From NCBI GenBank assembly GCA_947463095.1, contig CANHRE010000007.1, positions 1 through 52,744 on the forward strand: a DNA stretch of 52,744 nucleotides, in the 5' to 3' direction. Both the position numbers and the translations under genes were made by a program. Under the pieces are notes generated by a model, which was given only the letters and a program-made list of their open reading frames with translations, searched no databases and was not told the origin of the DNA. Positions within the stretch are counted from its first letter, which is position 1. Every line of letters starts with the position of its first letter. Of this stretch, positions 1 through 9,923 are shown in pieces. This stretch comes from Flavobacteriales bacterium (GTDB taxonomy: Bacteria > Bacteroidota > Bacteroidia > NS11-12g > UBA955).

Positions 1-123
1 CAATGTGAAACTGTTGTCAGGAGCAACTACGTCTGAATTTTTCTTACAGGAGTAGATAAGCAAAGCCGAAGTTGCGAGAAGGATGACCTGCTTAAACGAA
101 CGCAGTTGGAAGCATAATTGCAT
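1..123 (-). CDS. N-terminus of a lipoprotein, truncated by the left window edge
   Basis: Minus-strand translation MQLCFQLRSFKQVILLATSALLIYSCKKNSDVVAPDNSFTL: basic N-terminus, hydrophobic core and a Cys lipobox (LIYSC). Open to position 1. Not in the supplied ORF track. Confidence 0.55.
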   Translation of the reverse strand, partial: MQLCFQLRSFKQVILLATSALLIYSCKKNSDVVAPDNSFTL

Positions 124-256
124 GCTGCAAAGGTAATTGCTACAAACAGGTTTTCTCTTCGGAGGCGGCAAAGCGCATTCCGAAACCACTTCATTATGCC
201 ATCCGAAACAAGAAGAAACTGAATTGTTACATGGTCCGCTGCCAAAGTTCTCAGCA

Positions 257-757
257 TCAGAACTGAAAGCGATAACCGAGGTATAAACCAGTACTCTTGA
301 ATCTGAGCTTGTTGTCAAACTGAACCCCGTTGTTTTCAAACGGCTTCACATGGCTGAGCAAGGAGCGATGCAACGACCAGGAACACTCCAGATGTTTCAG
401 CCGGAAGCATAAACTAAGGGCTGTGATGGGCAACATACGCCGCGTGGATTGATGCGTGGCAGCTACAGCAAAGGGGTAAAACTCAGCCGGGGCGTTTTTA
501 TACAAACTGTAATCCGCCGTGAGCTCTTCAACGGGTCTTTGCAGGTAGGAACCAAGCCCTGCGGAACCAAAGAACTTGATCAATTTAACATTCATCGATG
601 CCGAATAATGAAACAGCAAACCGGGAAGACTGCCCGCTTGTGCATCAACAACGGGCCCTATAAACATTCAGATCCCCGCAGGCATGTTAAGTTCTTGAAG
701 AGTTGCCCCTATTTTGTAATGGTTCTGCAATTCAAAGTCATGGCTCAATACCAACAT
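257..757 (-). pseudogene. Possible remnant of an outer-membrane beta-barrel protein gene
   Basis: Frame ends ...RFKSTGLYLGYRFQF*, resembling a barrel C-terminus with terminal Phe. The same frame is open upstream of an in-frame TGA just before 667 (…KIGATLQELNMPAGI*MFIGPVVDAQAG…), and the IS256 element lies directly upstream. Confidence 0.3.
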
Positions 758-903
758 TGACAAAATATTATTTTGGACAGATGTGGATGATTGAACTATC
801 TTTCTTCCTGTAATAAAATATTTCAAAAATTCATTTGAAGAGCGATTCCAGATAACACAACATTAATAATTATAAAGAATATGAAACACGACATATTTAT
901 TGG

Positions 904-2199
904 GAGTGTTACATTAACTGTGTCAGATTCATTAAAGATTTAACTTCAACCTTTCTCCAAAGATAATAGATAGTTGAGCTAAAGTCTGGTTCCAGTTATG
1001 TACTGGTCTGTTCCATTTGGAGCAGATGTTTTCCTGAGCAAGGAACAGCATTTTCATCAGAGCATCTTCAGATGTAAAGGCTCCTTTGGATTTAGTCACA
1101 GCGCGTAGCTGCCTGTGGAAGCCTTCAATGATGTTGGTTGTGTAGATAATGCGCCTGATTTGCTTGTTGTACTTGAAGAACGCGCTTAACCGATCCCAGT
1201 TCTTTTTCCAGGATTCTATGACCTTGGGGTATTTTGAGCCCCAGGTAGCTTCCAGCTGTGACAAGTGCTTTTCTGCAAGCTCTTTGGTCGAAGCCTGGTA
1301 AACCTGTTTTAAGTCCTTCAGGAACGCCTTAACATCCTTGTAGGAAAGGTATTTTATGGAGTTTCTTATCTGATGCACGATACATAGCTGGACCTCCGTA
1401 TTTGGATACACGCTTTGAAGAGCATCTGCGAACCCTGTCAGGTTATCCATACAGGCAATGAAGATATCTTCAACGCCCCTGTTCTGAAGGTCGGTAAGCA
1501 CCTGCAACCAGAACCGGGCACCTTCGTTTTCCCCGATATACAGGCCCAACAGTTCTTTGTAACCTTCCTGATTAAGACCTAAGCAGCAATATACCGCTCG
1601 CGATATAACACGTCCTTCGTGACGCACTTTGTAGTGTATGGCATCCAGCCATACGAACGGATACACCGATTCCAGAGGACGACTCCGCCATTCCTGGATT
1701 AAGGGTATGATTTTGTCCGTAATACGGCTTATTGTGGCCGTAGATACCTCAATACCATAGAGCTCCTGGATATGGTCACTGATGTCTCCAAGGCTATTGC
1801 CTCGCGCATACAGAGCCAGTATTTGCCGGTCAAGGTCAAGCCCCAAGGTTCGTTGCCGCTTGCCAACAATTTCGGGCTCAAATGTGCCATTACGATCTCG
1901 GGGCGTCTGGATCTCTACCTGTCCGAAATTCGTCTTTAGCGACTTTGGCAGCTTACCGTTTTTCCGGTTTGGCTCTTCTCCGGCCTCAATATGAGCCTCA
2001 AGCTCTCCAACCAACGCTTCCTCTAAAAACTCCTTAATCAACGGCGTCAGGGCCCCGTCTTTGCCCAGCAAACTCTTGCTCTCTTTAAAACGGCTCGCGA
2101 AGCTCTTCTTGAACTCCTCGTAGTCAAATGGTTTTTTTGTCATCGTTTATGTCAAGTTTAGTGGTTTTCCCTAAAATTGACACAGTTAGTGTAACACTC
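904..2199 (-). mobile_element. IS256-family insertion sequence
   Basis: Near-perfect terminal inverted repeats GAGTGTTACATTAACTGTGTCA (904-925) and the reverse complement of TGACACAGTTAGTGTAACACTC (2178-2199) enclose an intact transposase ORF. Confidence 0.85.
932..2143 (-). CDS. IS256-family (mutator-type) transposase
   Basis: 403 aa; RDRNGTFEPEIVGKRQR, VWLDAIHYKVRHEGRV, CMDNLTGFADALQSVYPNTEVQLCIVHQIRNSIKYL and TTNIIEGFHRQLR are typical of the family. Confidence 0.95.
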   Translation of the reverse strand: MTKKPFDYEEFKKSFASRFKESKSLLGKDGALTPLIKEFLEEALVGELEAHIEAGEEPNRKNGKLPKSLKTNFGQVEIQTPRDRNGTFEPEIVGKRQRTLGLDLDRQILALYARGNSLGDISDHIQELYGIEVSTATISRITDKIIPLIQEWRSRPLESVYPFVWLDAIHYKVRHEGRVISRAVYCCLGLNQEGYKELLGLYIGENEGARFWLQVLTDLQNRGVEDIFIACMDNLTGFADALQSVYPNTEVQLCIVHQIRNSIKYLSYKDVKAFLKDLKQVYQASTKELAEKHLSQLEATWGSKYPKVIESWKKNWDRLSAFFKYNKQIRRIIYTTNIIEGFHRQLRAVTKSKGAFTSEDALMKMLFLAQENICSKWNRPVHNWNQTLAQLSIIFGERLKLNL

Positions 2200-2243
2200 T
2201 CACCCCGTGAAAAACAATGGTACTATTTAAGCACCACTTGACA

Positions 2244-4085
2244 TTACTCCACGGTAACGCTCTTGGCGAGGTTTCGGGGCTGATCTACGTTGCAACCGCG
2301 CATCACGGCAATATGGTAGCTGAGTAATTGCAGCGGAATGGTGTTGATCAATGGGCTGAGCGACTCATCTGTTTCTGGCACTTCAATCACATAATCTGCC
2401 ATTTCCTTCACTTTGGTATCGCCTTCAGTAACTACGGCAATAATCTTCCCTTTGCGCGCCTTCACCTCCTGGATGTTGCTGATTACCTTCTCATAATGGG
2501 CGCTGTTGGTGGCCACCACGACTACGGGCATTTCTTCATCAATCAGGGCAATGGGGCCATGCTTCATTTCAGCCGCAGGATAACCCTCTGCATGAATGTA
2601 GCTGATTTCTTTCAGTTTCAGAGCCCCTTCCAACGCTACGGGGAAATTATAGCCCCGGCCCAGGTAAAGGAAGTTGCGCGCATCTTTATATTTAGCGGCG
2701 ATTTCTACAATCTGATCATTCAACTTCAGGGATTTCTCCACCTTGGCAGGAATGGATTCCAACTCATACATGAGGGTACGCAGTCGATCGCTGCGCATAT
2801 TTCCCTTCAGTTTAGCCACGGCCATGGCCATAATGGCCAGTACGGTAACCTGGGCGGTGAATGCTTTGGTACTGGCAACGCCGATTTCCGGACCGGCATG
2901 CGTGTAGGCACCGGCATGACTCATGCGCGGGATGCTGGAACCCACTACGTTACATACGCCAAAAACGGTTGCACCGCTGCTTTTTGCAAGTTCCATGGCG
3001 GCCAAGGTATCGGCGGTTTCACCGGACTGGCTGATGGCTATAACTAAGTCATCGCTGTAAATCACCGGGTTGCGATAGCGGAACTCACTGGCGTATTCAA
3101 CCTCTACGGGAATGCGGGCATATTCTTCAAACAGGTATTCACCCACCAAACCGGCATGCCAGCTGGTGCCGCAGCCTATCAGCAACAGGCGCTTGATGTT
3201 GCGCAGCTTCTCTTCATACTCGAAAATACTGCGCATGTGGAACTCGGTCTCTTTGGGGTCAATACGACCACGAAAACTATCAAGGATCGACTTAGGCTGC
3301 TCGTATATTTCCTTGAGCATGAAGTGCTCGTAGCCACCCTTTTCCAGTTGCTCTAGGTTCATTTCAAGCTCATGTATGTAGGGTGTTTGGATTATATTGT
3401 CGATGGTGCGCACCGACAATTCTCCGTTGTCCACGATGGCAATTTCCCCATCATTGAGGTAAATGACCTGACGGGTGTACTCCACAATAGGCGTTGCATC
3501 ACTGGCCAGGAAAAACTCACCTTCTTCTTCACCGATGCCCACCACCAGCGGACTGCCCTTTCTGGCGGCGATTAGATGTTCAGGATGATTTTTAGAAAGG
3601 ATTACGATGGCATAGGCGCCAACTACCTGGGCCAGGGCAGCGCGTACTGCATCCTGAAGGGACAGGTTGGTATGATTCATCACATCTTCGATCAGATGAA
3701 TCAGCACTTCCGTATCCGTATCACTTTCGAAAGTATGCCCTCGAAGAACTAAACCCTCTTTCAGGGTCATATAGTTCTCTATAATCCCATTGTGGATTAC
3801 CGCCAGCTCTCCGTTCTGCGATTTATGCGGATGTGCATTCACATTATTCGGAACACCATGGGTTGCCCATCGGGTATGACCCATCCCGATGTTCCCTTCC
3901 ACATCCTCATTGATCAGGCTGTTTTCTAAATCGGCAACCTTACCCTGCTTTTTATATACCCGCATGTCACCATTCATCAGTGCAATGCCTGCACTGTCGT
4001 AACCACGGTATTCAAGTCGTTTGAGTCCCTTTATGAGGATGGGGTAGGCTTGCTTAGGGCCAATGTAAGCAACGATTCCACACAT
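2244..4085 (-). CDS. glmS: Glutamine--fructose-6-phosphate aminotransferase (isomerizing)
   Basis: MCGIVAYIG N-terminus with catalytic Cys, two SIS domains, C-terminus PRNLAKSVTVE. Start set at 4085 rather than 4103 because Cys must follow the initiator Met. Confidence 0.97.
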   Translation of the reverse strand: MCGIVAYIGPKQAYPILIKGLKRLEYRGYDSAGIALMNGDMRVYKKQGKVADLENSLINEDVEGNIGMGHTRWATHGVPNNVNAHPHKSQNGELAVIHNGIIENYMTLKEGLVLRGHTFESDTDTEVLIHLIEDVMNHTNLSLQDAVRAALAQVVGAYAIVILSKNHPEHLIAARKGSPLVVGIGEEEGEFFLASDATPIVEYTRQVIYLNDGEIAIVDNGELSVRTIDNIIQTPYIHELEMNLEQLEKGGYEHFMLKEIYEQPKSILDSFRGRIDPKETEFHMRSIFEYEEKLRNIKRLLLIGCGTSWHAGLVGEYLFEEYARIPVEVEYASEFRYRNPVIYSDDLVIAISQSGETADTLAAMELAKSSGATVFGVCNVVGSSIPRMSHAGAYTHAGPEIGVASTKAFTAQVTVLAIMAMAVAKLKGNMRSDRLRTLMYELESIPAKVEKSLKLNDQIVEIAAKYKDARNFLYLGRGYNFPVALEGALKLKEISYIHAEGYPAAEMKHGPIALIDEEMPVVVVATNSAHYEKVISNIQEVKARKGKIIAVVTEGDTKVKEMADYVIEVPETDESLSPLINTIPLQLLSYHIAVMRGCNVDQPRNLAKSVTVE

Positions 4086-4092
4086 AGCTTCG

Positions 4093-4100
4093 CAAAAATA
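4093..4100 (-). promoter_or_regulatory. Candidate -7 box TATTTTTG upstream of glmS
   Basis: Matches the Bacteroidota TAnnTTTG consensus, 7 nt upstream of the glmS ATG. Confidence 0.4.
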
Positions 4101-4150
4101 CATTTAAAGCCCATCAATTCAGTACTTTATAAGGAGCCGATAAACGCAAA

Positions 4151-4188
4151 AATCCCGGATTGTATAAAATAAACTACAATCCGGGATT
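4151..4188 (-). terminator. Rho-independent terminator of metK
   Basis: Perfect 14-bp inverted repeat AATCCCGGATTGTA / TACAATCCGGGATT with 10-nt loop, followed by TTTTGCGTTTA on the minus strand, just after the metK stop. Confidence 0.8.
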
Positions 4189-4206
4189 CTGACGTTATGA
4201 ACTCAC

Positions 4207-5502
4207 TTAAAGTTTGAAGGCTTTTTTCACTGCCGGAACAGCATCCAGGGATTCCCAGGGGAACAAGGTAACCTTCACGGTCTTCTCGTCTTTCTTACCC
4301 TTGCGGAACACCTTCGTTACGGTTTGGGTTTCACGGCCCATGTGTCCATATGCGGCGGTTTCCAGATAGATGGGTGTGCGCAGTTTAAAGCGGGTTTCAA
4401 TGTCGTAAGGACGCAGGCTGAATTCCTTCATCTTCCTGATTTTATCGGCTATTTCTCCATCTGACATTTTCACTTTTGCCGTGCCATAGGTATTCACATA
4501 AACACCGATGGGTTCTGCCACACCGATGGCGTAGCTCACCTGCACCAAACATTCTTCGCAAACACCGGCTGCTACCAGGTTTTTAGCAATGTGGCGTGTA
4601 GCATACGCCGCGCTGCGGTCTACTTTACTTGGGTCTTTTCCGCTGAAAGCACCACCGCCGTGGGCGCCACGTCCACCGTAGGTGTCAACGATAATTTTGC
4701 GCCCGGTAAGGCCTGTATCACCATGCGGTCCGCCAATAACGAACTTACCTGTGGGATTCACGTGGTATTTGATGTCACTACCAAACAGCCCATGAAGCCT
4801 TTTGGGCAATTTTTTCTTCACTGCAGGCACCAAGATTTCGCGCACGTCCTTGTCAATTTGTGCAAGCATGGCATCGTCCGCTTTCTTCATATCGGCGGCT
4901 TTACCCGATTTAGGTTGAATAAAATCGTCATGCTGTGTACTGAGCACGATGGCTTCGATGCGCATCGGCTTATTATCATCGGAGTACTCAATGGTAACCT
5001 GACTTTTGGCATCGGGCCTCAGGTATTTCATCCTCTTACCTTCCCTGCGAATGGCTGCCAATTCTTCAAGCAGCAAATGCGAGAGGCTAAGCGGCAGCGG
5101 CATAAAGTTGTCGGTTTCGTTGGTGGCGTATCCGAACATCATGCCCTGGTCACCCGCGCCCTGATCTTCTTTTTTCTTACGATCCACACCTTGATTAATG
5201 TCGGGGCTTTGCTCGTGGATGGCGCTGAGGATCCCGCAACTGTTCGCTTCGAACATGTACTCGCTGCGGGTATAACCGATTTTACGAATCACCTCACGGG
5301 CGATTTCCTGAACATCCAGGTTCGCTTCGGATTTAACTTCACCTGCCAATACAACCTGGCCTGTAGTAACAAGTGTTTCACAGGCAACCTTGCTTTCAGG
5401 GTCGTAAGCGAGAAAATTGTCAATGAGTGCGTCTGAAATCTGGTCGGCAACTTTGTCCGGATGTCCTTCAGAAACGGATTCAGAAGTGAAGAAATATGGC
5501 AT
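4207..5502 (-). CDS. metK: S-adenosylmethionine synthase
   Basis: [46 protein letters not shown] and [27 protein letters not shown] motifs. Start placed at the internal Met of the listed ORF. Confidence 0.97.
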   Translation of the reverse strand: MPYFFTSESVSEGHPDKVADQISDALIDNFLAYDPESKVACETLVTTGQVVLAGEVKSEANLDVQEIAREVIRKIGYTRSEYMFEANSCGILSAIHEQSPDINQGVDRKKKEDQGAGDQGMMFGYATNETDNFMPLPLSLSHLLLEELAAIRREGKRMKYLRPDAKSQVTIEYSDDNKPMRIEAIVLSTQHDDFIQPKSGKAADMKKADDAMLAQIDKDVREILVPAVKKKLPKRLHGLFGSDIKYHVNPTGKFVIGGPHGDTGLTGRKIIVDTYGGRGAHGGGAFSGKDPSKVDRSAAYATRHIAKNLVAAGVCEECLVQVSYAIGVAEPIGVYVNTYGTAKVKMSDGEIADKIRKMKEFSLRPYDIETRFKLRTPIYLETAAYGHMGRETQTVTKVFRKGKKDEKTVKVTLFPWESLDAVPAVKKAFKL

Positions 5503-5595
5503 TGTTTTAAACAGGCGCGAAGATAAGCATAGATTTCTTCTTTCTTTTGCAGACAGCAAGGTCCTCTTTGTATCTGGTAATTATTGTAAAGTTCT

Positions 5596-6840
5596 GTGAA
5601 AAAAAGGAAAGAAGGAATAGTGAAAACGCTTCGCAGGCTGGGTCCGGGTTTAATCACCGGAGCCAGCGATGATGATCCCTCAGGCATTGCCACCTACGCT
5701 CAGGCTGGTGCAGCGTTTGGTCCGGCGTTTCTTTGGACAGCCCTGTTCACCTGGCCATTGATGGTCAGCATGCAGCGCATGTGCGCACGTATAGGCATGG
5801 TATCCAGGAAAGGTTTGATGGCCGTCATCAGGCAATACTATCCCCGGTGGATAACCATAGGCATCCTGATGCTCTCCGTTCCATCCATCATCCTGAACAT
5901 CAGCGCTGACCTTGCCGCAGTTGGGGCTGTAGGGAATATGCTCGTGCCGGGAATACACCCCTTTGTTTTTTCTACGTTGGGAAGCGCGTTGCTGCTCTAT
6001 GCTGTAGTGAAATGGAACTACCAGAAAATCTTCATGGTATTGAAATGGCTATGCCTTGCACTTTTTTGTTACTTGCTGATTCCATTCATCACTTATACTG
6101 ACTGGAAAACCGCGCTGCACAGTACGCTGATACCACACTTCGAGTGGACCCCCGCCTTTTTTCTAACCCTAACAGGTATTTTAGGTACCACAATATCTCC
6201 TTATCTATTCTTCTGGCAATCCAACATGGAAGTTGAGGAACTCAGAAAAAAACACCTGCCTGTCGGTAAAAAAAGCTTTCTGTTTATGGATCGGGATGTG
6301 CGGCTCGGTATGGTGCTGAGCAACCTTACATTCTACTTTATCATTCTCACTTCCAGCTCGGTGCTGCACGCCAAGGGGGTAACACAAATAAATACTGTTA
6401 CAGATGCGGCGAAGGCCCTGCTTCCTTTGGCCGGAAATGCAGCTTATGCCCTGTTTGCCTTAGGCGTGATAGGCACAGGAGCACTAGCCATACCCGTACT
6501 CGCAGCAACGCTGGCGTACATGACTTCCGAAACCTTCCAATGGAACGAGGGTCTAAACAAACGTTACCATCAGGCGCCCAAATTTTATCGGGTAATTATC
6601 GCCTCAATACTTACTGCACTGCTCATCAACCTGACAAACATCAGCGCGGTTCATTTACTCATCTGGTCAGCAGTTTTGTACGGGGTTGTTTCTCCACCTC
6701 TTATTGCTATTATTCTATTTATTGCCAATAACAGGGAAATCATGAATGGTCATGAAAACAGCCGCGGAATGAATATCGCAGGAGTGGTTACCTTTTTGCT
6801 GATGAGCATTTGCGTACTTCTGCTGTTTGTTCTCCAATAA
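5596..6840 (+). CDS. NRAMP-related divalent metal transporter
   Basis: GPGLITGASDDDPSGIATYAQAGAAFG N-terminus and a multi-TM profile; TM1 motif DPSG and TM6-region TTISPYLFFWQ. Confidence 0.85.
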   Translation: MKKRKEGIVKTLRRLGPGLITGASDDDPSGIATYAQAGAAFGPAFLWTALFTWPLMVSMQRMCARIGMVSRKGLMAVIRQYYPRWITIGILMLSVPSIILNISADLAAVGAVGNMLVPGIHPFVFSTLGSALLLYAVVKWNYQKIFMVLKWLCLALFCYLLIPFITYTDWKTALHSTLIPHFEWTPAFFLTLTGILGTTISPYLFFWQSNMEVEELRKKHLPVGKKSFLFMDRDVRLGMVLSNLTFYFIILTSSSVLHAKGVTQINTVTDAAKALLPLAGNAAYALFALGVIGTGALAIPVLAATLAYMTSETFQWNEGLNKRYHQAPKFYRVIIASILTALLINLTNISAVHLLIWSAVLYGVVSPPLIAIILFIANNREIMNGHENSRGMNIAGVVTFLLMSICVLLLFVLQ

Positions 6841-6858
6841 TTCCGTTTACCTTTCCGC

Positions 6859-7407
6859 ATGAAAAGATTCCTAAGCTGCCTTTGGGTAGTTCTTGTGTTG
6901 TTGTTTGCCCCCGTTTACGGCCAGCCTGATACATTCCGGGAAATAGATAATAAATACGCCCATTTACGAATACCGTCAGGGTGGGAATACCTGGAAGGAC
7001 CCCGTGGCGTACTTTTTTCTGTGTTGAGTCCGCTAACTAATACATAAGACAGCTTCCGCGAGAATTTCAACCTTGTAATGGTTCCTCTAGGGGATGAAAC
7101 GATAACTGGTTTGCTCAAACAGGCCGCATCTGCTACGATAAAGGCGATGAAGTCCTTGTTGCCTGATGTAACCCTGGAACAACAAGATTCAGGAACTTTC
7201 ACCTACGGCAAATACCTGGACATGCAGGCCTACAGTAATTTCAGCCGACTGGTGTGGAATTGGCGCGTTTTTTCATTTAATGGTTACATGTACTTCTTTA
7301 CAACCACGGGAAGACTTCACAGTAATGACGCCACAGCATTCAGGGAACAAGTACGAGACCTGCTGAACAAATCACTGGTGCTCAAGAAACCTGAAGTTGC
7401 TGAATAA
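6859..7407 (+). pseudogene. Small secreted protein gene interrupted by one in-frame TAA
   Basis: Signal peptide MKRFLSCLWVVLVLLFAPVYGQ; frame runs ...VLSPLTNT*DSFRENFNLVMVPLGDETITGLL... with both halves in the same frame (stop codon 7045-7047). Confidence 0.65.
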
Positions 7408-8170
7408 AATTATGCACTTCATCAATAAACAACTGAGGCTGGTCGGCGTGAACCCAATGACCTGCGTCTGGAATACCAACAAAATGAGCCTTGGGGAAAT
7501 GCTCCACGATTTTCGGTCTGTCTTCATCCTTCAGGTAACCTGAACGCATTCCATAGACAAACAAACTGGGCCCAGAATAAACACCTTGGAGTTCAAGGCC
7601 TCCAATAATTTCCGGATACGCCTGCTTCAAAGAGGATAAATTGAACTTTGTTGTGTACCCACCATCAGGCAGTGGTTCCAGATTTTTCAGCAGAAACTGC
7701 CGAACGCCGGGATCGGGGGCGTAGTGTCTGAAGGCATCATCCGCTTCACGGCGACTTCCCAACATATGCAGCGGAATATGTTCAAAAGCTTCAAAATATG
7801 GTAAATGGCCAGGCTTATAGGCCTTGGGCGCAATATCTGCTACAATCAGCGCCTCCAAGCGATCCGGATAATGCATAGCGGCATGCATGGCAGTTTTTCC
7901 ACCCATGCTATGACCCAGAACGATTCCCTTCTCCACTCCCAGATGATCCATGAGCGCGATTAAATCTTCGGCCATGGCATTAAAAGTCATTTCAGGATGG
8001 TGAAAACTCTTTCCATGGTTTCGCGCGTCAAAGCTTACAACCTTGCATGTAGTCCCAAGGATACCGGACACATAATGCCAATTGTCCAGCATTCCAAAAA
8101 TCCCGTGCATGATGAACAGCGCAGGCCCCTGCTGCCCGTATTCCCGATAATGTACCAGCGATCTTTGCAT
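7382..8170 (-). CDS. Alpha/beta-fold hydrolase (YbfF-like esterase)
   Basis: MHGIFGMLDNW oxyanion region, GHSMGGKTAMHAAMHYPD nucleophile elbow, C-terminal DAGHWVHADQP. Confidence 0.9.
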   Translation of the reverse strand: MQRSLVHYREYGQQGPALFIMHGIFGMLDNWHYVSGILGTTCKVVSFDARNHGKSFHHPEMTFNAMAEDLIALMDHLGVEKGIVLGHSMGGKTAMHAAMHYPDRLEALIVADIAPKAYKPGHLPYFEAFEHIPLHMLGSRREADDAFRHYAPDPGVRQFLLKNLEPLPDGGYTTKFNLSSLKQAYPEIIGGLELQGVYSGPSLFVYGMRSGYLKDEDRPKIVEHFPKAHFVGIPDAGHWVHADQPQLFIDEVHNFIQQLQVS

Positions 8171-8184
8171 CCTTGAAAAAGAAA

Positions 8185-8203
8185 GAGCCGTTCAACACGG
8201 CTC
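8185..8203 (-). terminator. Terminator downstream of ald
   Basis: GAGCCGT/ACGGCTC stem with 5-nt loop, followed by TTTCTTTTT on the minus strand. Confidence 0.6.
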
Positions 8204-8227
8204 CTTCATATCATTTGGTTAATTACT

Positions 8228-9343
8228 TCAGGCTAAAACTTCTTCTACCGGGGTATAAGGCAGGTTAAACGCTTCACTAACACCGCGATAAACCACCTTA
8301 CCTTCAACCACATTTAATCCCAGCTTCAACTCAGCATTGGCTGCACAGGCCTGTTTCCAGCCCTTATTGGCCAACATAATGGCATAGGGTAACGTTGCAT
8401 TGGTAAGGGCGAGCGTGCTGGTATATGGCACCGCGCCGGGCATGTTGGCTACGCAATAGTGCATCACATCATCCACAACATAAGTAGGTTCTGCATGAGT
8501 TGTGGGTTTGCTGGTTTCAAAGCAACCACCTTGGTCTATAGCAACGTCGACAATAACCGAACCTTTTTTCATAGTTGGCAACATTTCGCGTGTAATCAAC
8601 TTTGGAGCCTTTGCCCCGGGTATCAACACACCGCCAATAACCAAGTCTGCCGTACGTAACGCCTTACGGATGTTGTACTCGCTGCTGTATTCTGTTTGCA
8701 CATTGGCCGGCATCATGTCATCCAACTGACGGAGACGGGGCAGGCTGATATCCATAATGGTCACCTGGGCTCCCATTCCTGCCGCAATCTTAGCCGCCTG
8801 AGTGCCCACTATACCTCCGCCGAGCACGAGTACTTCAGCCGGACGCACTCCGGGAACACCTCCCAGCAGCACTCCGCGACCTCCCATAGGCTTCTCCAGG
8901 TATTTTGCTCCTTCCTGCACACTCATCCTGCCAGCCACCTCACTCATGGGAACAAGCAAGGGCAGGCTGCGGTCAGCACGCTCTACAGTTTCGTATGCCA
9001 AACATACCGCATTGCTCTTAATCATGGCATGCGTTAAGGGTTCATAACTGGCAAAGTGGAAGTAAGTAAACAAAAGCTGACCGGCTTTAATCATAGCATA
9101 TTCAGCCTCAATAGGTTCCTTAACCTTTACTATCATTTCAGCAACACCATAAACCTCCTCTATGGTTGGAAGCAGAGATGCTCCAGCATGAATGTATTCG
9201 TCATCTGAAAAACCGCTGCCTATGCCTGCAGTTTGCTGCACAAACACCTTGTGTCCGTGTTTTACCAACTCAGCAACGCCCGCCGGGGTCAAAGCCACAC
9301 GGTTCTCGTTGTTCTTGATTTCCTTTGGAAGACCTATGATCAT
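8228..9343 (-). CDS. ald: Alanine dehydrogenase
   Basis: MIIGLPKEIKNNENRVALTPAGVAELV..., VLVLGGGIVGTQAAKIAAGMGAQVTIMD, VANMPGAVPYTSTLALTNATLPY. Confidence 0.96.
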   Translation of the reverse strand: MIIGLPKEIKNNENRVALTPAGVAELVKHGHKVFVQQTAGIGSGFSDDEYIHAGASLLPTIEEVYGVAEMIVKVKEPIEAEYAMIKAGQLLFTYFHFASYEPLTHAMIKSNAVCLAYETVERADRSLPLLVPMSEVAGRMSVQEGAKYLEKPMGGRGVLLGGVPGVRPAEVLVLGGGIVGTQAAKIAAGMGAQVTIMDISLPRLRQLDDMMPANVQTEYSSEYNIRKALRTADLVIGGVLIPGAKAPKLITREMLPTMKKGSVIVDVAIDQGGCFETSKPTTHAEPTYVVDDVMHYCVANMPGAVPYTSTLALTNATLPYAIMLANKGWKQACAANAELKLGLNVVEGKVVYRGVSEAFNLPYTPVEEVLA

Positions 9344-9404
9344 GGTTCTGAATAAGTCGCAAAATTAGCTTTTTATCTGTCAGTGCATAATTTTGAGGCC
9401 ACAG

Positions 9405-9734
9405 ATGAGCACTTCCTTTCAGAGAAAAATCCATTATCTAACCCTGGCAACGATGTTCTTAGGAGGTTTGGGATTGTTAGAAGGCAAATGGTACCTAAGC
9501 GCCATGGGTGCCTTGTTTTGTGTTACTTCCGTGGCGCTAACTGCCATACTTCTGCCTTCCTTCCTTCGTTCCCAAAAAGAACACAGATGGAGCAATGCTT
9601 CTTTTCTGATTGAATTCGTATTCCTCCTCACCCTTGCTCTGATACACGTGATTCCGGGGCATTACCCGTTAAGTATTCTGCTCTCGTTGCTTGCTATACT
9701 ACCGGCTATTGCCTGGGTACTCAGCAGGAAGTAA
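9405..9734 (+). CDS. Small predicted membrane protein, unknown function
   Basis: About 109 aa with several hydrophobic segments (FLGGLGLLEGKWYLSAMGALFCVTSVALTAILL; FLIEFVFLLTLALIHVI; SILLSLLAILPAIAWVL). Confidence 0.6.
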   Translation: MSTSFQRKIHYLTLATMFLGGLGLLEGKWYLSAMGALFCVTSVALTAILLPSFLRSQKEHRWSNASFLIEFVFLLTLALIHVIPGHYPLSILLSLLAILPAIAWVLSRK

Positions 9735-9869
9735 ACACACCTGATTAATTCCTTAAACCCCCTATTAGGTTTAAGTTGACATCGGCAGTTCGCCACAGAC
9801 TGTCGAAAAATGGTGTCACGCAACAAAGCCTTCATAAGGGCAATAGAAACAATAGTATATTCATATAAT

Positions 9870-9897
9870 GAAACAGGGCCCCTTGGGGCCCTGTTTC
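9870..9897 (-). terminator. Terminator hairpin between the giant ORF and the small + gene
   Basis: Perfect 13-bp stem GAAACAGGGCCCC-TT-GGGGCCCTGTTTC. Confidence 0.7.
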
Positions 9898-9923
9898 TAT
9901 CATTCATTTAATCATTATTCCGA

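Noticed and set aside
27-257. 76-aa minus-strand ORF
   Set aside because: It overlaps, in another frame, the convincing lipoprotein N-terminus at 1-123 and shows no protein-like features.
2328-5436. Plus-strand ORFs of up to 281 aa over glmS and metK
   Set aside because: Antisense to highly conserved genes and composed of antisense codons; the same applies to the long antisense ORFs at 37955-39118 (MMPL) and 48223-49494 (S46).
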